Assembly (NCBI GenBank): GCA_046518185.1
Contig: JBKGRZ010000009.1
Coordinates: 59,178-123,177 of the forward strand
Length of the DNA: 64,000 nt
Direction: 5' to 3'
Source of the DNA: Scandinavium vulneris_A
GTDB lineage: Bacteria; Pseudomonadota; Gammaproteobacteria; Enterobacterales; Enterobacteriaceae
The translations under genes and the position numbers were made by a program. Positions 1 through 6,593 of this stretch are shown one piece after another. A model generated the notes under the pieces. That model had not been told where the DNA came from. It saw only the letters and a list, made by a program, of their open reading frames with translations, and searched no databases. Position 1 is the stretch's first letter. Every line of letters begins with the position of its first letter.

Positions 1-1073
1 GCCTGGGCAATGCAATGTACGGCCTGAAGTTCCGGCAACGGTTCACATTCTGCCTGCCAGAACGGGCTTTCTTCTTCCAGAGCCAGAATCAGCAGCGTTT
101 TTAATCCCCAGTAAGGTGAACCCGGACTATTGTAATCCTCTGCCATAATCAGATTCGGGTAGGTATAACCAATGCTGAACAGGCCATCTCGTCCGCTGAA
201 AGGCTGCTTCACCCACCAGTCGAGATGGCGCAGTACCAGCCCCTTCACAATGCCCGGTGTGAAGACATCCAGCCCGGTGTAAGCCACCGCACTCCAGAAT
301 GCTGCCTGAATAAAACGGTAAGTGAGACTGCGGCCAAAAGGAATGGCCGCCCCTTCAGCGGTGAAATAATGAATATAGTCCTGCGCAAACTGCCGGGCGC
401 GCTGGCGGTAACGCACACAACGCTCAGGATCGACATCTTTCATCACATGGCTATAAAGCAAACTATAGAAGTGAAAGGCGCTGGAAATATAATAATCACG
501 CGGTTTGCCTGCCCCATCTGAGTACCATCCATTCCCCAGGTAATAAGGTTCGATGGCGTCAAGATGGCGATCAATAACCAGCATGTCATAATCCTGACCG
601 ACACATTTCAGCCCCGCCTGGATCAGAACCGGAAAGAAATGCCAGTTATTATCAGGAACTGAAACAGTGGCGCTCTGGCGTAACCATGCCGAAAGATCTT
701 CCCGCTCAGTAGCGCTTAAAGCGGCCCAAAGCGGCGATCCTGGTAATATCAGTCCCAGACCGTAGACAGCCATCTCAACACAGCGCTGATCGTTATCGTT
801 CAGATCCCCCCAGTATTCGTCATGTAACGGGTTACAACCATTGCGTATACCGGTCAGAAAAGTGTCCCAAAGCGGGGTTTGTACACCACCACTGATTAAC
901 GGAAAGATGCCCCATAACAGGCGCGAAAACCCTTCCATCTGCGCAATTTCCGCCGGGTATTGGGCAGAAGTCTCCCCCATTTTTATGCGGCTACATCCTG
1001 GCGAAAAATCATGGGCAGCATCCTCAATCCAGCGCAGCGCAAGCTGGCAATAATCCTGTTTACTGAGCGACAT
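1..1073 (-). CDS. DUF2264 domain-containing protein (3' part beyond the window)
   Basis: Reading the minus strand from the ATG at 1073 gives an uninterrupted frame of about 357 codons that runs off the left edge, so the C-terminus is missing. The protein opens MSLSKQDYCQLALRWIED and has the W/G-rich helical-barrel character of DUF2264 proteins (LLWGIFPL, DEYWGDLNDNDQR, NNWHFFPVL, YYLGNGWYSDG). These proteins are usually found near polysaccharide lyases or glycosidases; the exact activity is unknown. A GGAG six bases before the 1073 ATG supports that start over the in-frame ATG at 1085. It is divergent from the AraC regulator and probably under its control. Family call is from memory of the fold and motifs, not from a search. 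Confidence 0.75.
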   Translation of the reverse strand, partial: MSLSKQDYCQLALRWIEDAAHDFSPGCSRIKMGETSAQYPAEIAQMEGFSRLLWGIFPLISGGVQTPLWDTFLTGIRNGCNPLHDEYWGDLNDNDQRCVEMAVYGLGLILPGSPLWAALSATEREDLSAWLRQSATVSVPDNNWHFFPVLIQAGLKCVGQDYDMLVIDRHLDAIEPYYLGNGWYSDGAGKPRDYYISSAFHFYSLLYSHVMKDVDPERCVRYRQRARQFAQDYIHYFTAEGAAIPFGRSLTYRFIQAAFWSAVAYTGLDVFTPGIVKGLVLRHLDWWVKQPFSGRDGLFSIGYTYPNLIMAEDYNSPGSPYWGLKTLLILALEEESPFWQAECEPLPELQAVHCIAQ

Positions 1074-1253
1074 TCCGGACTCCATGAGTAGGTCTTATTG
1101 GCGCATAGTAAAAAACTAAAACAGTGTTTGATATGTGACGCTTATCGTATTTTAAATATAAGATGATTAAAATATCAAAACTACGCGCGCAAAAGAGGTG
1201 AAAATTACAGTATATTGCCAATTACTTTGTTTTATTCACATGAGGGTTGCGGG
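1074..1253. promoter_or_regulatory. Divergent promoter region between the DUF2264 gene and the araC-type gene
   Basis: These 180 bases separate two divergently transcribed genes and are strongly AT-rich around 1137-1180. An AraC regulator next to the genes it faces commonly binds such a region. No individual -35/-10 pair or operator half-site is clear enough to assign. Confidence 0.4.
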
Positions 1254-2135
1254 ATGACGTCAGAAACACATGCTGATAATACCCAATATCTGGAGCGTAT
1301 TTCACTGAATGAAAAAGCCATTTATTTTCATCGAATGCGTGAGGATACTCCGGCAAATTATTATCACTGGCACCAGTGTGTGGAGATACTGAGTATCTCT
1401 CAGGGCGTGGGTATCGCTCTGGTTGACAGAAGGCAGTACACCATCCGGCCCGGCCGACTGTTTATTTTTCCTCCCGGTCGCCTGCATAAGGTGTTTGTTG
1501 AACAGAATGAGCGAAACAAGTACCACCGGACCACCGTACATTTCAATGCCCTGACGACAGCGCATTATTTACGCGATTTTCCCCGCCAACTGGCGCTGCT
1601 TCAGCAACTGACAGGGCCTGGAGAACATACCCGAGTCTTCGATACCAGTGATGTCCAGGGCGCGCTGGATATGTTGCTGGAACGATTTGAAAAACAGATG
1701 GAAGACGATCATTTTACCATCAGCGACAGCGCTTTTCTGGTGATGCAGATCCTCAGCCTTTTGCCTCAAATTCAGCCGGAGTACGGGCAAAAAACCTTTT
1801 CAACCCGCTTAATAAACTGGATCGACGAGCATTTCACTCACCCCTGCACGCTGGACGATATCGCAAAAATCGCTGGCTGTTCACGGGGGCATACCTGCCG
1901 TCGTTTCCATGAAGAAACGGGCGGCACGCTACAGGAATATCTGATCATGCGCCGTCTCAAACAGGCCTGCGAATTGTTGATCCAGACTTCCCTGAGTGTG
2001 CGAGAAATCGCGAAAGCGGTGGGTTTCTCGGGTTACCCTTGGTTTATTACCTGTTTTAGTAAACATATTTGCACATCGCCGCTTCAGTACCGGAAATCCT
2101 GTGGTGTCTCACTCAATATGAATTGCGGGCAGTGA
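1254..2135 (+). CDS. AraC-family transcriptional regulator
   Basis: This 293-residue protein has an N-terminal cupin-like sensor half (YYHWHQCVEIL, then IRPGRLFIFPPGRLHKV, a typical AraC effector-pocket pattern) and a C-terminal pair of helix-turn-helix motifs from about residue 190 (CTLDDIAKIAGCSRGHTCRRF, and later SVREIAKAVGFSGYPWFITCF). It most likely senses a sugar and activates the neighbouring glycan genes. The ATG at 1254 is preceded by GAGGG at a 7-base spacing and is preferred to the upstream TTG at 1215, which has no ribosome site. Sensor specificity cannot be read from the sequence. Confidence 0.85.
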   Translation: MTSETHADNTQYLERISLNEKAIYFHRMREDTPANYYHWHQCVEILSISQGVGIALVDRRQYTIRPGRLFIFPPGRLHKVFVEQNERNKYHRTTVHFNALTTAHYLRDFPRQLALLQQLTGPGEHTRVFDTSDVQGALDMLLERFEKQMEDDHFTISDSAFLVMQILSLLPQIQPEYGQKTFSTRLINWIDEHFTHPCTLDDIAKIAGCSRGHTCRRFHEETGGTLQEYLIMRRLKQACELLIQTSLSVREIAKAVGFSGYPWFITCFSKHICTSPLQYRKSCGVSLNMNCGQ

Positions 2136-2525
2136 GTCGGTTGTGGAGCAAAATGTAGGACAATGTCATTATCGCCCGGGTGATGAGACAAATAACATTG
2201 AGAATCCAAATAAAATAATAAAACATTATCTGAAAATCTTTGAGAATATCTAAAACATTAATTCATCAACTGGGATTCATATTGATCAGACAAGTCAAAT
2301 CAATAAAACCAGAATGCTCGTCATTATCACAATACCATGAATATCATACCTTAATACATTGACAAATAGCTTGTTGTTATGACTTTATAAAATCTAATAA
2401 CTATATTGTTATTAGTGTATCACCACAAAAAAGTCATATTTCTGAATTCATTCAGGATAGAGCTATTTTTTGTCCTTATTGTCATCCTGAATATAGGTGC
2501 TATTCACAACGATGGGGAAATTAAA
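2136..2525. other. AT-rich intergenic region upstream of the glycosidase gene
   Basis: No convincing gene is seen here. The frame of the downstream glycosidase stays open back to a TTG at 2406 and encodes a hydrophobic stretch (ELFFVLIVILNIGAIHN) that would resemble a signal peptide, so the start of that gene could lie in this region. The long AT-rich tract is a likely site for the promoter of the glycosidase gene. Confidence 0.4.
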
Positions 2526-4082
2526 ATGGAATATACATCAGGAAACAATCTCACCTTGCAGTCAGGCACTGATCCCGACACAGTGAAACCTCAAATCGAC
2601 GGCGACTGGCAGGACACGTACTCTCCCACCCAACCTGCCCCAGGCGGCTATATGAATGACCATACAATCATCAAAGCCGGGGACGGGAACTGGCATCTAA
2701 TCGGTATTTCAGGAGGGGGAAGTGGATATGAAAAATCTTTTGCTCACGGCTCCAGCCCCAGCCTTGATGGCCCCTGGACTGAGCACCCGCCATTAGCGGC
2801 CTACACCGATGAAAGTGGTAATCCACTGGATGCCTGGGCTCCGCATGCCATTGTGAAAGATGGCGTCACTTATCTTTTCTACCGCAGTAATCTTAACGGT
2901 GGTTCGAGTACGCTGGCACTGGATACCTCTACTGACCCACAGCTCCTGGAATGGGAGCGCCGCCTCGATGTGTCACTGACCATCCCTGCTGATGAAAATC
3001 ATTTTCGCGATGTGATGGTGATACCAGACGGGGATATTTACCGCATGTATTACAGTGCAGGCTGGCAAGGCCGAAGTTCGATCGGCATGGCAACGTCCAG
3101 CGACCTTATCCACTGGACCCACCAGGGTTCAGTTTTGACCACCAGTGCAGACGCACCGAACATTGACTGGGGAGCCGCCGAATCGCCGTTTGTCTTCCGC
3201 CAGGGCGATTTCTGGTATCTCAGTACTACGTTAACCAAGAGTGAACAAAGCGATTATCATCAGACATTAATTTTTCGCAGTGCCGATCCTGGCTGGTTTG
3301 GCGATTATAACGGGGATAAAACCACCACGCCGGGTGCTAATTTCGTTACAGAACTGCCTGTACATGCGCCAGAATACTTCCAGGACGGTTCTCAGTGGTA
3401 CATCACGACGTGCGGCTGGGAAAATATGTCACTTTACCCGGAAGCACAACACGGTGTCGCCATTGCACCATTACGATTCGACACCTTCAATAAAGGTGTT
3501 CCCGCTGACGGATTAGTGGCCTGGTACGCTTTTAATCAGATGAGCGGTAATGATGTGCTGTCTGATACGGGCACCAATAATGCGTTATTAACGGGTCGTG
3601 CCGCATTTGTTGGCGAACATGCCGGAACTCCAGCATTAACCGTATCGGCATCACGCCCGGGAGCTGTTCAGTTGCCTCCCCTTACTTTCTCCGACGACTT
3701 CACTTTCGCCGCCTGGGTAAACCTGAATGCCAGTGTTTCAAATTCACAGGGGTTATTTAAACTGGGGGCCGACTCAGATATCAATTTTTACAGTGGTCAA
3801 ACGCGTTTTCATGCAAACGGAAGTGATTTGGCTGTGTCATCGGTCACCATGACGACGAATCAATGGAACCACATTGCCGTCACACGCCAGTCCGGCACCA
3901 TCCAGATTTATATTAATGGTGCTCTGACGGCCACTTCTGCAACCAGTTATACCCTGGCAGTTTCACCCCGAAATCTGGGACAAACGCTGGCAGGACAAAG
4001 CTCAGCCACTTACGACAATCTGGCCCTTTATCAACGTGCACTTAATATTGATGAAATCACCTTAGTGATGAATCGATTATAA
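2526..4082 (+). CDS. GH32/GH43-type beta-propeller glycosidase with C-terminal LamG domain
   Basis: The first ~330 residues form a five-bladed propeller: three acidic motifs in the expected order are MNDHTI near the N-terminus, FRDVMVI, and GAAESPF, matching the nucleophile, stabiliser and acid/base positions of clan F/J enzymes. From about residue 345 a LamG/concanavalin-like jelly roll follows (DGLVAWYAFNQ ... DDFTFAAWVNL ... NQWNHIAVTR ... IYINGALT), probably binding carbohydrate. The ATG at 2526 has GGGGA seven bases upstream. An in-frame extension to TTG 2406 or GTG 2415 would add a signal-peptide-like segment, and secretion would make sense, so the start is uncertain. It is convergent with the sulfatase-maturase gene. 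Substrate unknown, probably an oligosaccharide of the same pathway. Confidence 0.75.
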   Translation: MEYTSGNNLTLQSGTDPDTVKPQIDGDWQDTYSPTQPAPGGYMNDHTIIKAGDGNWHLIGISGGGSGYEKSFAHGSSPSLDGPWTEHPPLAAYTDESGNPLDAWAPHAIVKDGVTYLFYRSNLNGGSSTLALDTSTDPQLLEWERRLDVSLTIPADENHFRDVMVIPDGDIYRMYYSAGWQGRSSIGMATSSDLIHWTHQGSVLTTSADAPNIDWGAAESPFVFRQGDFWYLSTTLTKSEQSDYHQTLIFRSADPGWFGDYNGDKTTTPGANFVTELPVHAPEYFQDGSQWYITTCGWENMSLYPEAQHGVAIAPLRFDTFNKGVPADGLVAWYAFNQMSGNDVLSDTGTNNALLTGRAAFVGEHAGTPALTVSASRPGAVQLPPLTFSDDFTFAAWVNLNASVSNSQGLFKLGADSDINFYSGQTRFHANGSDLAVSSVTMTTNQWNHIAVTRQSGTIQIYINGALTATSATSYTLAVSPRNLGQTLAGQSSATYDNLALYQRALNIDEITLVMNRL

Positions 4083-4084
4083 CT

Positions 4085-5371
4085 TCAGATATCCGTTGGC
4101 CGTATGCCCTCTGACATACGGCCAACAGGCCCTCGACTACTATATTTTCTCACCAGACTGGCAATATCCTCTGCCACTGCCACTGCCACTGCCACTGCCA
4201 CTGCCACTGCCACTGCCACTGCCACTGTCACTGCCACTGCCACTGCCATCACCCGCGCCGGTGACTGTTTTTGCTTAATTTGCTGCGCCATAAAGCGCAT
4301 ATACGGATCCATATGGCTGAACATCATCCGGTACCCGTCGCACAGATGATTCAGTCGGTTATGGATACGATGCTTCGGGCAACCGCTCTGACAGGCAAAC
4401 CGCCACGGGCAACGCTGACAGGCATCCGGTAACTGTGCCTTTTGCTGCCCAAAATGGCGTTGCGCTTTACTGATAACCCTCTTTTCCAGCGGCTGCCGGA
4501 GCAAATTGCCGAGGCGATGTTCCGCATCCACATAGTGGTCGCAGCTATAGATGTCGCCGTTCTGCTCAACCACCAGACCACGTCCACAGGTGGGTTGCAT
4601 CACGCACAGCGCCGGACGCTCGCCAGACCAGGCCGCCAGCTTATTATCAAAAAGCTGAACGAACACCCGCCCCACATCGTGGCGCACCCATTCGTCAAAA
4701 ATCGTGATGATAAACTGCCCGTACGCTTCCCCCGTCACTGACCACAGCAACATGCCGTGCTGCGGGAAGAACTCCACCACCGGAATAAACTGGATAAACT
4801 GCGCCCCGGCATCCCGGATGAGAAAGCGGTAAATCTCCAGCGGATAATGTGCGGTCATATCATTCACCACCGCCAGAATATTGTATTCCACGCCATGGCG
4901 CTTCAGGCAGGCCAGCGCCGCCATTACTTTATCGAAAACCGGCTTACCGCTGGCGGTTTTACGATAATGGTTATGCAAGTGTGCCGGACCATCCAGCGAC
5001 AGCCCCACCAGAAAACGGTTCTGCGCCAGAAACTCCGCCCACTCATCGTTAATCAGTACGCCATTGGTCTGCAGGCTGTTGCTGATACGTTTATCTCCTG
5101 CATAACGCAGCTGGAGTGTGAGCGCCCGGCGGTAAAAATCCAGCCCGGCAAGCGTCGGCTCCCCGCCCTGCCAGGTGAAGTTCACCTCCGGGCCAGGCGA
5201 AGCGGCAATATACTGGCGGATATACGCCTCCAGCACCTTATCCGGCATATGCCGCTGCCCGCCGCAGTCGCCCAGTACATTCTGGCCTTTACAAAGGTAA
5301 AAACAGTAGTCGCAAACCAGATTGCAGTGCCAGCCTGCAGGTTTCGCCATCAGATGGAAAGAGTGTTTCAT
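4085..5371 (-). CDS. Anaerobic sulfatase-maturating radical SAM enzyme (anSME/AtsB type)
   Basis: This enzyme class converts a cysteine or serine in a sulfatase into catalytic formylglycine. The radical SAM CxxxCxxC motif is present near residue 20 (CNLVCDYC), followed by the SPASM cysteines (CVMQPTCGRG, YSCDHYV, CQRCPWRFACQSGCPKH, LCDGYR). The start ATG at 5371 follows GGTGA and overlaps the stop of the tauE-like gene as ATGA, indicating translational coupling. The 428-residue product is longer than usual because after QQIKQKQSPARVMA it runs into an alternating Val-Ala tail of about 26 residues encoded by a hexanucleotide repeat, then ~30 more residues. The tail is unlike the family and probably does not affect the core. 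No sulfatase substrate gene is in the window. Confidence 0.88.
   Translation of the reverse strand: MKHSFHLMAKPAGWHCNLVCDYCFYLCKGQNVLGDCGGQRHMPDKVLEAYIRQYIAASPGPEVNFTWQGGEPTLAGLDFYRRALTLQLRYAGDKRISNSLQTNGVLINDEWAEFLAQNRFLVGLSLDGPAHLHNHYRKTASGKPVFDKVMAALACLKRHGVEYNILAVVNDMTAHYPLEIYRFLIRDAGAQFIQFIPVVEFFPQHGMLLWSVTGEAYGQFIITIFDEWVRHDVGRVFVQLFDNKLAAWSGERPALCVMQPTCGRGLVVEQNGDIYSCDHYVDAEHRLGNLLRQPLEKRVISKAQRHFGQQKAQLPDACQRCPWRFACQSGCPKHRIHNRLNHLCDGYRMMFSHMDPYMRFMAQQIKQKQSPARVMAVAVAVTVAVAVAVAVAVAVAVAVAEDIASLVRKYSSRGPVGRMSEGIRPTDI
4096..4125. terminator. Inverted repeat between convergent genes, terminator-like
   Basis: An 11-bp perfect stem (TTGGCCGTATG pairing with CATACGGCCAA) encloses an 8-base loop. 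It sits just after the glycosidase stop codon and inside the 3' end of the opposing maturase frame. There is no clear U-run on either side, so it may be a weak or bidirectional terminator. Confidence 0.4.
4171..4248. repeat. (CTGCCA)13 hexanucleotide microsatellite
   Basis: Thirteen tandem copies of CTGCCA, the tenth altered to CTGTCA, lie in the 3' end of the sulfatase-maturase frame. On the coding strand they give an alternating Val-Ala tail with one Thr. Because the unit is 6 bp, slippage changes tail length without shifting the frame. Confidence 0.95.
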
Positions 5372-6096
5372 AACGTCACCAGAATCAGGGTGGCAATCAT
5401 CAGCAGTATGCCGGTGAAAGTATGGCGTAGTGCCTGCTCCGGTAATCGACTGCGTAACCGCATACTGATCGGCTGAAACAACAGTGCGCTGATAAACACT
5501 ACCGTTACAATGGTCAGATTGATCCAGCCAAGCTGTATACCCTGCGGTAACTGCATAGTTTCTGATAACGGGCGGTGCAGATAACCAATTACCGTCTCCA
5601 CGCTGCCAAACACCATCATCACATTGCAGTACACGGCAATATGCCTGCGCGGAATACCCGAAAGCTGGGAGATCAGCGGGGCGAGAACAGACCCCCCGCC
5701 GAGTCCGGTTAACCCCGCTACCGCACCACCCGCCGTACACAGCAGAAGGCCAGTATTACGGGTTCGTCTGTCTGGCGAGGACGTCTCTGGCGTTTTGGCC
5801 TTCTGGCACAGGTTGCGTAAAGCCAGCCCCACCAGAACCAGCGCAAACAACAGTAAAATGATGCGATCCGGCAGCAGAAAACTGGCGTAGACACCCACCT
5901 GCATCCCGGCAGCCATCCCCATAGACCACAGCGCTAACAGCGACAGATTGAGCGTGACGCCCTGCCGCCAGAACGCGCAGGCATTCATCAGTGCGCTAAG
6001 CATGACCACCATCAGGGAAGTGGCCACCAGCACCTGTACGGCACAGTGCGGAAACAGCAGATGCAGTACCGGCACCAGCAGGATACTGAACCGCCC
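5368..6096 (-). pseudogene. TauE/SafE-type sulfite/anion exporter, 5'-truncated
   Basis: The preserved part has about seven membrane helices and the second-half TauE signature AGLTGLGGGSVLAP. In full-length relatives this motif is paired with a similar glycine-rich motif near the N-terminus; here only its tail (GRFSILLVPVL) remains before the IS3-type element begins. No ATG is available; a GTG at 6075 could start a shortened 235-residue product. TauE proteins export sulfite, sulfoacetate or related anions, which fits with sulfate-ester metabolism and with the coupled sulfatase-maturase gene (4-base overlap). Whether the shortened protein works is doubtful. Confidence 0.75.
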
Positions 6097-6138
6097 CGGT
6101 AATCCTGGAGACTACACTCTTTGAGAGAGGTAACCAGG

Positions 6139-6462
6139 ATGACAAAACATAACCGATTTCCCCCTGAAGTGCGTCAACGCGCTATTCGTATGGTTCTGGA
6201 AAACCAGAACACCTACAACTCACAATGGGCCGCTATCTGCTCCATTGCCCCTAAGATAGGCTGCACTCCCGAGACATTGCGTATCTGGATCCGTCGGCAG
6301 GAGCCGGTTGATGATGCGCAGGATGCACTGACTATCAGTGAGCGCCAGCGCCTGAAAGAACTGGAACGGGAAGTCCGGGAGTTGCGCCGCAGCAATGATA
6401 TCCTGCGTCAGGCTTCAGCGTATTTTGCCCAGACGGAGCTCGACCGCCAATGGAAAAAATAA
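6139..6462 (+). CDS. IS3-family transposase OrfA
   Basis: This 107-residue protein carries the Tnp_1 helix-turn-helix (FPPEVRQRAIRMVLENQ ... CTPETLRIWIRRQE) and a C-terminal leucine-zipper-like coiled coil (RLKELEREVRELRRSNDILRQASAYFA), the usual OrfA layout. It binds the IS ends. ATG 6139 is preceded by an AGG-containing site; an in-frame TTG at 6121 is less likely. The run AAAAAA just before its stop overlaps the start of orfB and is the normal -1 frameshift window for making OrfAB. Because orfB is split, the element should be unable to move by itself. Confidence 0.92.
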   Translation: MTKHNRFPPEVRQRAIRMVLENQNTYNSQWAAICSIAPKIGCTPETLRIWIRRQEPVDDAQDALTISERQRLKELEREVRELRRSNDILRQASAYFAQTELDRQWKK

Positions 6463-6544
6463 TGCCGCTTCTGGAAAATCTGAGCGGTGAGTACGGGGTC
6501 GGGCCAGTCTGTCACGAGCTGGATATTGCTCCGTCAACGTACTA
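6450..6544 (+). pseudogene. IS3-family transposase OrfB, 5' fragment
   Basis: The frame from ATG 6450 reads MEKIMPLLENLSGEYGVGPV and on to CHELDIAPSTY before it meets the transposon end at 6545. Joining it across the TACTA duplication to 15570 restores one continuous OrfB reading frame (STYYWHQQRRKS), which proves that the transposon landed inside this gene. Confidence 0.9.
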
Positions 6545-6593
6545 GGGCTCCGTTTGGGAAACGGAAAATATTGTACGTTAAGGCTGTTTTTTG
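6545..6593 (+). repeat. Left terminal inverted repeat of the Tn3-family transposon
   Basis: It begins GGGCTCCGTTTGGGAAACG and matches the right end over 49 positions with three mismatches (positions 20, 24 and 40). The last bases overlap the 3' end of tnpA. Confidence 0.93.

Noticed and set aside
4171..4248. Possible CRISPR-like array
   Set aside because: The units are six bases long and contiguous with no spacers; it is a microsatellite.
4096..4349. Two plus-strand open frames made of Pro-Leu or Ala-Thr repeats
   Set aside because: They are produced by the CTGCCA microsatellite read in other frames, antisense to the sulfatase-maturase gene, with no ribosome sites.
4757..5476. 239-codon plus-strand frame
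   Set aside because: It lies antisense to the radical SAM gene, whose cysteine motifs are clear, and its translation has no recognisable domain.
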